Shown: one piece after another, positions 6,590-12,389 of the stretch | Position numbering within the stretch: the stretch's first letter is position 1 | Layout: the number at the start of each line of letters is the position of its first letter | Source: Prevotella sp. UBA3294 | GTDB lineage: Bacteria > Bacteroidota > Bacteroidia > Bacteroidales > Bacteroidaceae | Direction of reading: 5' to 3' | Assembly (NCBI GenBank): GCA_002361535.1 | Contig: DETG01000073.1 | Location: 1-12,389 of the forward strand | Length of the DNA stretch: 12,389 bases | Program-made: the position numbers and the translations under genes | The notes under the pieces: model-generated | Databases searched by the model: none | What the model was told of the DNA's origin: nothing | What the model saw: the letters and a program-made list of their open reading frames with translations, nothing else

Positions 6590-8383
6590 ATGAAAGAATA
6601 TATTGTATCAGCACGCAAATACAGGCCGATGACATTCGACTCGGTGGTGGGGCAGTCTGCCCTCACTACGACCCTGAAGAATGCGGTGAAGAGCGGGAAA
6701 CTGGCTCATGCCTATCTGTTCTGCGGTCCTCGTGGTGTCGGAAAAACCACCTGTGCCCGTATCTTCGCCAAAGCCATCAACTGCGAGACACCTACCGACG
6801 AGGGGGAGGCCTGCAACCACTGTGAGAGCTGCCAAGCCTTCAATGAACAGCGGTCGTATAATATCTTTGAACTTGACGCCGCCTCAAACAACTCCGTGGA
6901 TAACATCAAGACCTTGATGGAGCAGACACGTATTCCACCGCAGATCGGGAAATACAAAGTGTTCATCATCGATGAAGTCCACATGCTATCCACTGCTGCC
7001 TTCAATGCCTTCCTCAAGACCTTAGAGGAGCCGCCGGCACACGTCATCTTTATCCTCGCTACCACAGAGAAGCACAAGATCCTGCCTACCATCATCAGCC
7101 GATGCCAGATCTACGACTTCGAGAGGATGACTGTTCCCAACACGATCCGCCACCTGAAGATGGTTGCCGAGAAAGAAGGGATCACTTACGAGGAAGAAGC
7201 ACTGAACATTATTGCAGAGAAAGCCGACGGCGGCATGCGCGATGCCCTCTCTATCTTCGACCAAGCTGTCTCTTTCTGTCAGGGGAACATCACCTACCAG
7301 AAGGTGATAGAAGACCTGAACGTGCTGGATGCAGAGAACTATTTCCAGATCATCGACTTAGCAATAGAAAACAAGGTTGCAGACATCATGGTGCTCTTGA
7401 ACAACGTGATCAACAAAGGATTCGACGGAGGACATCTCATCAGCGGACTGGCCTCACATGTCCGCAACGTCCTAATGGCCAAGGATGAGCAGACTATCTC
7501 CTTGTTGGAGGTGAGTCAACGGCAAATGGAACGTTATCGCCAACAGGCTAAGAAATGCCCCGTGAACTTCTTGTACAAAGCACTGAAGATCATGAACGAC
7601 TGCGACATCAACTACCGACAGAGCAGTAACAAACGCTTGCTGGTGGAGCTTACCCTTATTCAGGTGGCTCAGATCACACAAGAGGATGACAGTCCTGCGG
7701 CGGGGCGTGGCCCTAAGAGATTAAAATCCCTGTTCAAAAAACTGATGAAGAACGCTCAAGCAATGGTGGCTGCACAGGGTACCACCGAGCGTCATCTTCA
7801 GACAGATGTGGAAGAGCATGCTGCCAAGCAGCCTTCCACCCCTTCACTGTCCACCACAAACAAGTCTGCAGAGCCCAAGCCCGCAGAGGCTAAGACCGCA
7901 AACGCACACCCCAAGGTGCATCTCTCTTCGATTGGCATGACCTTTGCCAACCTCAGCAAATCACCCGAGAAGCCATCCTACCAAAAAGAGAATCTTGCAA
8001 CCAAAGAGAAATCCGAGCATCAGGAATTCAGCAACGACATGCTCCTGTTGCAATGGACAGCTATGTGCAACCGTATGCCACAACAGATGGCTGGCATGGC
8101 TGCAAGAATGAAAAACATGACACCTACCATCACCACCTTTCCACAGATTGAGGTCGTGATAGACAATGAGATCCTGCTGAAACAAATGACCGCCATCCAA
8201 GGACGGATCCGCAACACGATGGCACAGTCACTGCACAACAGTGATATCACACTCTCACTTCGCCTCGCCAAAGCCGATGAGGTGAAGAAGATTCTCAACA
8301 ACCGGGAGTTGCTGGAAGATATGCGCACAAAAAATCCTGCCTTAGACAAGCTTCTCAACGAACTGGAAATGGAACTTGTATAA
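6590..8383 (+). CDS. dnaX: DNA polymerase III subunit gamma/tau
   Basis: A 597-residue clamp-loader ATPase subunit that loads the sliding clamp and organises the replisome. The start at 6590 gives the family's typical N-terminus (ARKYRPMTFDSVVGQ, 8-22); the 39 codons upstream in the same frame are not family-like and overlap the divergent gene. Motifs: Walker A GPRGVGKT (46-53), zinc cysteines C65, C75, C78 and C81, Walker B FIIDEVH (125-131), sensor 1 region ATTEKHK (157-163) with ISRCQ (169-173), and the GGMRDALS region (214-221). Domain III ends near residue 360, followed by a low-complexity Lys/Ala/Pro/Ser linker (about 370-480) and a C-terminal domain (about 505-597) that would correspond to the tau-specific part. 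An A6 tract at 7736-7741 sits just after domain III (see findings). Confidence 0.96.
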   Translation: MKEYIVSARKYRPMTFDSVVGQSALTTTLKNAVKSGKLAHAYLFCGPRGVGKTTCARIFAKAINCETPTDEGEACNHCESCQAFNEQRSYNIFELDAASNNSVDNIKTLMEQTRIPPQIGKYKVFIIDEVHMLSTAAFNAFLKTLEEPPAHVIFILATTEKHKILPTIISRCQIYDFERMTVPNTIRHLKMVAEKEGITYEEEALNIIAEKADGGMRDALSIFDQAVSFCQGNITYQKVIEDLNVLDAENYFQIIDLAIENKVADIMVLLNNVINKGFDGGHLISGLASHVRNVLMAKDEQTISLLEVSQRQMERYRQQAKKCPVNFLYKALKIMNDCDINYRQSSNKRLLVELTLIQVAQITQEDDSPAAGRGPKRLKSLFKKLMKNAQAMVAAQGTTERHLQTDVEEHAAKQPSTPSLSTTNKSAEPKPAEAKTANAHPKVHLSSIGMTFANLSKSPEKPSYQKENLATKEKSEHQEFSNDMLLLQWTAMCNRMPQQMAGMAARMKNMTPTITTFPQIEVVIDNEILLKQMTAIQGRIRNTMAQSLHNSDITLSLRLAKADEVKKILNNRELLEDMRTKNPALDKLLNELEMELV

Positions 8384-8386
8384 GAC

Positions 8387-8405
8387 AGGAAGTCTGTTAC
8401 TTTCT
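8387..8405 (+). terminator. weak hairpin between dnaX and asnA
   Basis: AGGAAGT (8387-8393) can pair with ACTTTCT (8399-8405), one pair being G-U, around a 5-nt loop, followed by a moderately T-rich stretch. It lies in the 29-bp gap between two convergent genes and could end dnaX transcription. The stem is AT-rich and there is no clean T-run. Confidence 0.3.
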
Positions 8406-8412
8406 TGTATCT

Positions 8413-9450
8413 TTATATCAACGGCATACCTAACTGCCGACACTCCTTTCGCATCTCATCGGGCCAGATACTTGCCTGAATCTCTCCCAGATGACCTTTG
8501 TGCAGAAGCACCATACACAAACGACTCTGACCAATGCCACCACCCACGCTCAACGGCAACTCGTCATTCAGAAGTTTCTTGTGGAAATACAATTGTTCGC
8601 GATCCTCCTTATGGGTCATCTTCAGCTGTCGGAGAAGACTCTCCTTGTCCACACGGATACCCATGGAAGAAAGTTCCACGGCTCGTCCCAACACAGGATA
8701 CCAGATCAGGATATCTCCGTTCAGGCCTTTCTTTCCGTCACCACAGTCGGTCGTCCAATCATCATAGTCTGGAGCCCTTCCGTCATGGGGTTCACCGTTC
8801 GCCAACTTTCCACCGATGCCAATAATGAACACAGCACCATATTTTTCGGTGATCAGATTCTCACGTTCCTTGACACTCTTGTCTGGATACATCGCCAGCA
8901 GATCCTCACTGTGGATGAAATGGATCTCTTGTGGAAGGAAAGGTTTCAGCATGCAATAGCGTTCACATACTAAGAACTCAGTACGAAGGATTGCAGCATA
9001 GATACGACGGACGATATTCTTCAGGAAATCGAGATTCCGCTGCTCACGAGTCATCACGGCTTCCCAGTCCCACTGGTCAACATACAACGAATGGAGGTTA
9101 TCTAATTCCTCATCAGCACGGATGGCATTCATGTCGGTATAGACACCATACCCTGGCTCCACATGATACTCAGCCAAAGTCAAGCGTTTCCATTTAGCCA
9201 ATGAATGAACCACCTCAGCCTCAGCATCACCAAGGTCTTTTATCGGGAATGTGACAGGGCGTTCCACCCCATTCAAGTCATCGTTAATACCCAGTCCCTT
9301 CAATACAAAAAGCGGAGCCGTCACACGTCGCAATCTCAGCTCCGTACTCAGGTTCTGTTGGAAGAATTCCTTAATCAGTTTAATGCCCTGCTCCGTCTGT
9401 CGCATATCAAGAACCGACTGATAGTCGATGGGCTTAATAATCTTACTCAT
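8413..9450 (-). CDS. asnA: aspartate--ammonia ligase (asparagine synthetase A)
   Basis: A 345-residue cytoplasmic enzyme making asparagine from aspartate, ammonia and ATP via an aspartyl-AMP intermediate; it has a class II aminoacyl-tRNA-synthetase-like fold. The protein aligns with the family along its length: VHSLAKWKR (81-89), YVDQWDWE (123-130), FIIGIGGKL (208-216), RAPDYDDW (225-232), LGRAVELSSMGIRVD (254-268) and the motif-3-like GGGIGQSRL (303-311). Length is close to the roughly 330 residues of the Escherichia coli enzyme. It is convergent with dnaX and appears to be transcribed alone from the -7 box at 9489-9496. The presence of this ammonia-dependent form does not tell whether a glutamine-dependent AsnB also exists elsewhere. 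Confidence 0.96.
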   Translation of the reverse strand: MSKIIKPIDYQSVLDMRQTEQGIKLIKEFFQQNLSTELRLRRVTAPLFVLKGLGINDDLNGVERPVTFPIKDLGDAEAEVVHSLAKWKRLTLAEYHVEPGYGVYTDMNAIRADEELDNLHSLYVDQWDWEAVMTREQRNLDFLKNIVRRIYAAILRTEFLVCERYCMLKPFLPQEIHFIHSEDLLAMYPDKSVKERENLITEKYGAVFIIGIGGKLANGEPHDGRAPDYDDWTTDCGDGKKGLNGDILIWYPVLGRAVELSSMGIRVDKESLLRQLKMTHKEDREQLYFHKKLLNDELPLSVGGGIGQSRLCMVLLHKGHLGEIQASIWPDEMRKECRQLGMPLI

Positions 9451-9488
9451 GATTATACTTTTTCTGCATTATTTATCAAAACTGCGTG

Positions 9489-9518
9489 CAAAGGTACGCA
9501 TAAAATATTAAAATGCAA
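9489..9518 (-). promoter_or_regulatory. promoter of asnA
   Basis: On the minus strand a TTG (plus 9516-9518) is followed after 19 nt by TACCTTTG (plus 9489-9496), close to the Bacteroidota TTTG / TAnnTTTG promoter with its 19-21 nt spacing. It is about 39 bp upstream of the asnA ATG. This is the best-formed promoter in the window. Confidence 0.65.
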
Positions 9519-9716
9519 TAAGAAAAACAATATTTTTGCACATTTTGCAAACAAAAACAGATAAATAACAAGCAAAACGTTACCGACAAATGAACTTTTT
9601 TGTCTGTCTTCCAATGATCACCTATGCGAACAGGGGCAAGCCACCATGACTCACCCCTGTCACCTTAATTAATATACTTGTTCGTTTGTTTCACAGGATC
9701 CACTGTCATCACCCTG

Positions 9717-11108
9717 CTAAACATTCTGTAATCCTGGCTGTGCCTTACCACGTTGAGCCAGTTCCTTCAGTTTGTCTTTTCCCTTGAAAGCAAACACCCA
9801 GACCAGGAACGCAGCCAAAGCCAACAAAGCTATCCCCAATAACGGACGATAGAACAACCAAGCTATGGCAATGATAATCAGCGACCAGACGAGTCCTACC
9901 ACTGTACATACCACACCTATGCCCCATCCAACAATATTGGCAATGAACGGCACCACCTTGAGCAAGGTAACTACGATATTAAAGATTCCTTTCAAGCCTA
10001 AGATTACCAGCATGATACCCACAATTCTCCATATCCACAAGAACAGGGTGTTCTGGGAATGCTCGCTCTCAAAAATCTCATCCATGTCCTGCTTACCCAT
10101 ACGGAGTACGGAGAAAGTCTTGCCGTTCTTGGCCTTATACGACTTAAACGTATCGCCACTCACCTTGGCTATCACGGTCACCATGGCAGGCACCACTTTC
10201 TCGAAGGTAATACGTACGTCACCTACTTGCGGACTGTTTGTCGATTGACCGAAATACAGCACATTACCTGCCTGATGCACAAAGTCATAATCACGTTTGT
10301 TCTCCTGCGGCACACTGTCAGGCACAACGGTCTTCACGGAATCAGGCACCGTGGCAATCAACGAATCAGACGCTGTACTGTCGGCTTTTGCCACAACAAC
10401 GGGTTTCGGAGCAGGCTTGGCAACAGGCGGTGCCGGAGCCAAGGACCCTGCCCCATGGATACGTATATGAATATCCCTGCATGCCTTATCCCATGCTTTC
10501 AACTGGTTATCAGCCAAATCAAGGATCACAGGCTCCATGGAACGAATGCCGTGAATCTGATTCTCATTCAGACGATAGGCACCAAAAGTCACATTCTCTG
10601 CCCATTGCCTGGAGTCCTCAGCCGTATAAAGCACATAATTCTTCGACTGGAATGCTGGGTCATGGAACTGTGACGACTGCACAGGACGGCTCACCCACTC
10701 CATCGAATAGGTATAAGTGGTGACGATCTCCTGCTTGCCCCCCAGCTTATCCTTACTCTCACTATGTTCATGCTCCACCCACTGGTAGTATTCCACACGA
10801 CGTTGCAGACCAATGGCACGGACACCTAACCCAAATTCAGCATCTGTGAGTGAATCCTGCGTGGTAGCCACCGCCGATGCATGCACCAGTTCCCCGTCAT
10901 ATTCGGGGTTGATCTTGCTCACGGTTTCCATCTCCACAGCCACTTTCTCTGCCTCGTTGAGCATCTTGTCTGTTTTCACCGCCCTACCTTCGTTCCACCA
11001 CAACAGGGCAGTACCCAGGCAGAAAAGAATAAATCCACCGGCGATTCCTTTGAACGAGCTACCGACACGCTGGCCATAGCCTCGGGTTGTTGTTTCTTGA
11101 TAAGCCAT
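9717..11108 (-). CDS. TMEM43-family membrane protein
   Basis: A 463-residue bacterial member of the TMEM43 (LUMA) family. The N-terminus holds the family signature SSFKGIAGG followed by a hydrophobic helix and LLWWNEGRAV (17-44 overall). A large extracytoplasmic domain follows (about 45-350), with the conserved VGDVRITFEKVVP (295-307). About four hydrophobic helices close the protein (roughly 355-378, 380-393, 394-417, 421-441), then a short basic tail. Residues about 222-270 form a Pro/Ala/Val/Ser-rich segment with two VPDSV repeats (254-258, 262-266), which looks like an insertion in the extracytoplasmic domain. The biochemical role of bacterial members is not established. It appears to be transcribed alone from the box at 11171-11178. 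Family assignment rests on recognised motifs, not an alignment. Confidence 0.85.
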   Translation of the reverse strand: MAYQETTTRGYGQRVGSSFKGIAGGFILFCLGTALLWWNEGRAVKTDKMLNEAEKVAVEMETVSKINPEYDGELVHASAVATTQDSLTDAEFGLGVRAIGLQRRVEYYQWVEHEHSESKDKLGGKQEIVTTYTYSMEWVSRPVQSSQFHDPAFQSKNYVLYTAEDSRQWAENVTFGAYRLNENQIHGIRSMEPVILDLADNQLKAWDKACRDIHIRIHGAGSLAPAPPVAKPAPKPVVVAKADSTASDSLIATVPDSVKTVVPDSVPQENKRDYDFVHQAGNVLYFGQSTNSPQVGDVRITFEKVVPAMVTVIAKVSGDTFKSYKAKNGKTFSVLRMGKQDMDEIFESEHSQNTLFLWIWRIVGIMLVILGLKGIFNIVVTLLKVVPFIANIVGWGIGVVCTVVGLVWSLIIIAIAWLFYRPLLGIALLALAAFLVWVFAFKGKDKLKELAQRGKAQPGLQNV

Positions 11109-11170
11109 ATTTATAAGTTTTAATGATTGATGTCACACTGTTTTGCTCAGTTGGTTTGTCAATTTGATGG

Positions 11171-11178
11171 CAAAGATA
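11171..11178 (-). promoter_or_regulatory. -7 box for the TMEM43-family gene
   Basis: The minus strand reads TATCTTTG followed by CC, matching TAnnTTTG, about 62 bp upstream of the ATG at 11108. A -33 element is not evident. Confidence 0.55.
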
Positions 11179-11284
11179 AATAAAAAGATGGAATTATCGT
11201 CCCCTTCCAGATAAAAAAGTGTGGATTTGCGCACGATTATATCAGTTTTTCTTACAATGATGAAAAATATTATCATTTTATTCT

Positions 11285-11292
11285 TATCTTTG
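11285..11292 (+). promoter_or_regulatory. -7 box upstream of the transporter remnant
   Basis: TATCTTTG followed by CGG matches TAnnTTTG and lies 28 bp before the ATG at 11321. The box appears intact although the gene behind it is broken. Confidence 0.5.
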
Positions 11293-11320
11293 CGGTGTCA
11301 ATCTGGAATCTATCAGACAC

Positions 11321-11512
11321 ATGGAAAGAGCTATAAACGGATATTACAAACTCTCGTGGAGGGAACGCATCGGGTTCTGTTCGGGCGATTTGGCACAGAA
11401 CCTAATCTATCAGACAGTCAGCACCGCCGAACTGGCTGGTATCATGGCACGTACTGGTATTCCTGCATTGAATAAGATGGATTCCACAGTTATTCACAGG
11501 AGGACTTTCTAA
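11321..11512 (+). pseudogene. N-terminal remnant of a GPH-type sugar/cation symporter fused to unrelated sequence
   Basis: A 63-codon open frame. Residues about 9-34 (YKLSWRERIGFCSGDLAQNL followed by IYQTVS) match the start of glycoside-pentoside-hexuronide (GPH) family sodium/sugar symporters such as xyloside transporters, which are normally around 450-500 residues. After VS the family sequence stops; the rest (TAELAGIMARTGIPALNKMD, then STVIHRRTF) is not transporter-like, and neither alternative frame restores it. So this is a deletion or rearrangement junction near 11425, not a simple frameshift. The intact-looking promoter box and ATG suggest the break is fairly recent or the short peptide is still made. 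The tail may come from another gene that I cannot identify. Confidence 0.65.
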
Positions 11513-11514
11513 CT

Positions 11515-11904
11515 ATGAACTTTAATTATTATTTCGTGGGCGCGGGAGCGTGGGGGAGCGGTGGTACGAGAATACCACTAATATACAGTATTCATATACA
11601 TATTACCACGCCCCGCAGGTATTTCTACAATGATGAGTTTCTCGTGGAGTGTTTCGAGAAACTGCATGGCACCATCGTGAGCTGTCACCTGAAGGACATC
11701 CTGCTGAAACCCGATTATACCTTCCAACTTCAGGAGTGCGCCTGTGGCGAGGGCACCTTGAACCTGGAGCTATATGCCCAATTAGCCTCAGCCGAGAATC
11801 CCCACATGCCCATGATCATTGAGCACCTCACCACCGATGAGGAGTATGTGGCAAGTGTGAAATATGTAAGGGAGAGGTTGGGTATTTACTCAGATCATCA
11901 TTAG
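11515..11904 (+). pseudogene. C-terminal remnant of a sugar phosphate isomerase/epimerase (TIM barrel, COG1082-like)
   Basis: An open frame of 129 codons. Residues about 31-122 look like the last third of an AP-endonuclease-2-type TIM-barrel sugar isomerase/epimerase: TTPRRYFYNDEFLVECFEKL, then SCHLKDILL with probable metal-site His, ECACGEGTLNLELY, and MIIEHLTTDEEY with a conserved Glu. Intact enzymes are about 270-320 residues, so at least half is missing. The first 30 residues (including VGAGAWGSGGTR) are not recognisably part of the family and come from a GC-rich, hairpin-forming stretch. A purine-rich AGGAGG at 11498-11503 lies 11 nt before the ATG. Together with the transporter fragment it suggests a former uptake-plus-isomerisation locus for uronate- or pentose-type sugars; that substrate guess is inference. 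Confidence 0.6.
11561..11578. repeat. short perfect inverted repeat inside the isomerase remnant
   Basis: GTGGTA (11561-11566) and TACCAC (11573-11578) form a perfect 6-bp stem with a CGAGAA loop. A further CCACGC at about 11608-11613 can pair with GCGTGG just before the first arm. The cluster lies where family similarity of the downstream reading frame breaks off. Confidence 0.5.
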
Positions 11905-12158
11905 AAGCGTCAAGACATTCATTGAAGAACGAGATACAAGAACATTTATTAATCCCGATGGACAATAGAACATAACGGATACTTTTTTTTAAAGGTAAAA
12001 CATTGAAAGAATATAATCATCCGATATTGACAGATGCAATCAGGGATTATGTGGATGGCCACAAGGTTTATAAGTATCCCACTATCATAGATATGATATA
12101 CAATGTATAAGGTCCAAATTAAGGAATGAGACAAAAATGGGAAACAGATTTACTTATA

Positions 12159-12206
12159 CGAAATATCGAGAAACCCTTTATTTATGGGAGTTTCTCGATA
12201 TTTTCG
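12159..12206. terminator. long inverted repeat, terminator-like in both directions
   Basis: AAATATCGAGAAAC (12161-12174) and its exact reverse complement at 12190-12203 form a 14-bp perfect stem, extendable by CC/GG at the loop side (with one bulged A) and by further near-matches at the base. The loop is about 10 nt. A short T4 follows on the plus strand; no long T-run follows on either strand. It could end transcription from tRNA-Arg on the minus strand or from the remnant genes on the plus strand. Confidence 0.5.
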
Positions 12207-12210
12207 GTAT

Positions 12211-12227
12211 GTGATCCCGTTGAGATT
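12211..12227. repeat. partial copy of the tRNA-Arg 3' end
   Basis: Sixteen of 17 bases match 12325-12341, which covers the acceptor 3' strand and part of the T arm of tRNA-Arg; the first 12 bases are identical. Beyond 12227 similarity stops, and the copy cannot fold a T stem, so it is not a second tRNA. It may be an old attachment-site remnant or the leftover of a deleted tRNA. Confidence 0.6.
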
Positions 12228-12240
12228 GCATATCCCCGCA

Positions 12241-12254
12241 GGCTGGCGCCAGCC
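12241..12254. repeat. perfect 14-bp palindrome
   Basis: GGCTGGCGCCAGCC is its own reverse complement. It is GC-rich inside an AT-rich stretch and lies between the partial tRNA copy and the tRNA gene. It could be a protein-binding site or part of a mobile-element scar; nothing else identifies it. Confidence 0.5.
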
Positions 12255-12282
12255 ATCCTACAAAATCTTAAAAGGCTCCAAA

Positions 12283-12304
12283 GAGTTAAAAGCAAGCTTT
12301 TCTC
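12283..12304 (-). terminator. AT-rich hairpin downstream of tRNA-Arg
   Basis: On the minus strand GAGAAAAGC-type sequence pairs with its partner across a CTTG loop (5 bp AAAAG/CTTTT plus an outer GAG/CTC), followed by CTTT. It lies 22 bp past the tRNA 3' end. Stem is weak. Confidence 0.3.
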
Positions 12305-12325
12305 TTTGAAACCTTTAATCTTTCG

Positions 12326-12389
12326 TGATCCCGTTGGGATTCAAACCCAAGACCTTCAGAACCGGAATCTGACGCTCTATTCAGCTAAG
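12326..12389 (-). tRNA. tRNA-Arg (anticodon CCG), 5' end outside the window
   Basis: Read on the minus strand, the sequence folds as a tRNA: D arm ending in GAGC, anticodon stem TCAGA/TCTGA around loop TTCCGGT (anticodon CCG, arginine), variable loop AGGTC, T stem TTGGG/CCCAA around TTTGAAT, acceptor 3' strand CGGGATC and discriminator A at 12326. The next bases are CGA, so CCA is not encoded and must be added enzymatically. The 5' acceptor strand and first connecting bases lie beyond the window. The T loop reads TTTGAAT in place of the usual TTC.AAT form, which is a small oddity. Confidence 0.88.

Larger units (their letters stand above)
11905..12325. other. gene-poor stretch between isomerase remnant and tRNA-Arg
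   Basis: About 420 bp without an intact gene. Two short open stretches look faintly protein-like: about 11897-11968 (+), reading ...SVKTFIEERDTRTFINPDGQ and then a stop, and 11976-12110 (+), 44 codons with no ATG start, including ILTDAIRDYVDGHKVYKYP. I recognise neither. An uninterrupted T8 is at 11983-11990. The stretch also holds a long hairpin (12159-12206), a partial tRNA copy (12211-12227), a palindrome (12241-12254) and an AT-rich hairpin next to the tRNA. It reads as decayed DNA. Confidence 0.55.

Noticed and set aside
7733..7745. Canonical -1 ribosomal frameshift site in dnaX as in Escherichia coli
   Set aside because: The in-frame codons TTC AAA AAA CTG do not form an X XXY YYZ heptamer, and the -1 frame stays open for about 45 codons, so an early stop is not produced that way.
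8491..8973. Long plus-strand ORF opposite asnA
   Set aside because: asnA on the minus strand is unmistakable; the plus-strand frame is its shadow.
10059..10673. Plus-strand ORF of 204 codons opposite the TMEM43-family gene
   Set aside because: It is rich in His, Arg and Cys, as expected for an antisense shadow, and has no family motifs or promoter.
11949..12134. Minus-strand ORF of 61 codons
   Set aside because: It is AT-rich, lacks recognisable motifs and opposes a coding-like scrap; composition looks incidental.
12211..12290. A second tRNA gene next to tRNA-Arg
   Set aside because: Only 17 bp match the tRNA end; no T stem, anticodon stem or D arm can be formed from the following bases.
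1..12389. CRISPR array, insertion sequence or prophage genes
   Set aside because: No regularly spaced repeats, transposase, integrase or phage structural reading frame was found on either strand.

Overview
The window looks like chromosomal DNA from a Bacteroidales bacterium, most likely a Prevotella-type organism. The evidence is a set of Bacteroidota-style -7 boxes (TAnnTTTG) in front of several genes, a general absence of Shine-Dalgarno sequences, a DUF4369 lipoprotein, a free-standing MetH reactivation domain, and a divergent dnaX / FtsB-DivIC pair. The genus is inferred from overall gene style, not from a marker gene. No IS element, CRISPR array or phage gene was seen.

Positions 1-1483 (+): a dolichol-phosphate-mannosyltransferase-like GT2 glycosyltransferase, cut by the window start, followed by a PlsC-type acyltransferase. 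Both suggest envelope lipid or glycan metabolism. The acyltransferase stop codon directly abuts the stop codon of the convergent operon.

Positions 1484-5701 (-): one probable operon, read right to left from a -7 box at 5694-5701: DUF4369 lipoprotein, dihydroorotase (pyrC), stand-alone methionine synthase reactivation domain, membrane-anchored metallophosphoesterase. The last three overlap by 4 bp at each junction. Positions 5761-6539 (-): an FtsB/DivIC-like division protein and a four-helix membrane protein. Positions 6562-8383 (+): dnaX, divergent from the division gene. Positions 8413-9496 (-): asnA. Positions 9717-11178 (-): a TMEM43-family membrane protein.

Positions 11200-12389 are different. 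A promoter-like box leads into the first 34 or so codons of a GPH-type sugar transporter. These are fused to unrelated sequence, then a short structured stretch, then the C-terminal part of a sugar-phosphate isomerase/epimerase. About 420 bp without an intact gene follow, containing a strong hairpin, a 17-bp partial copy of a tRNA 3' end, and a perfect palindrome. The window ends inside a tRNA-Arg(CCG) gene on the minus strand. This reads as a decayed carbohydrate-use locus next to a tRNA that may once have served as an integration site.

Most of the window is housekeeping. I did not find a convincing new multi-gene system. The items most worth checking are the tRNA-end duplication with the decayed locus, the detached MetH reactivation domain in a pyrimidine operon, and a possible slippage site in dnaX.
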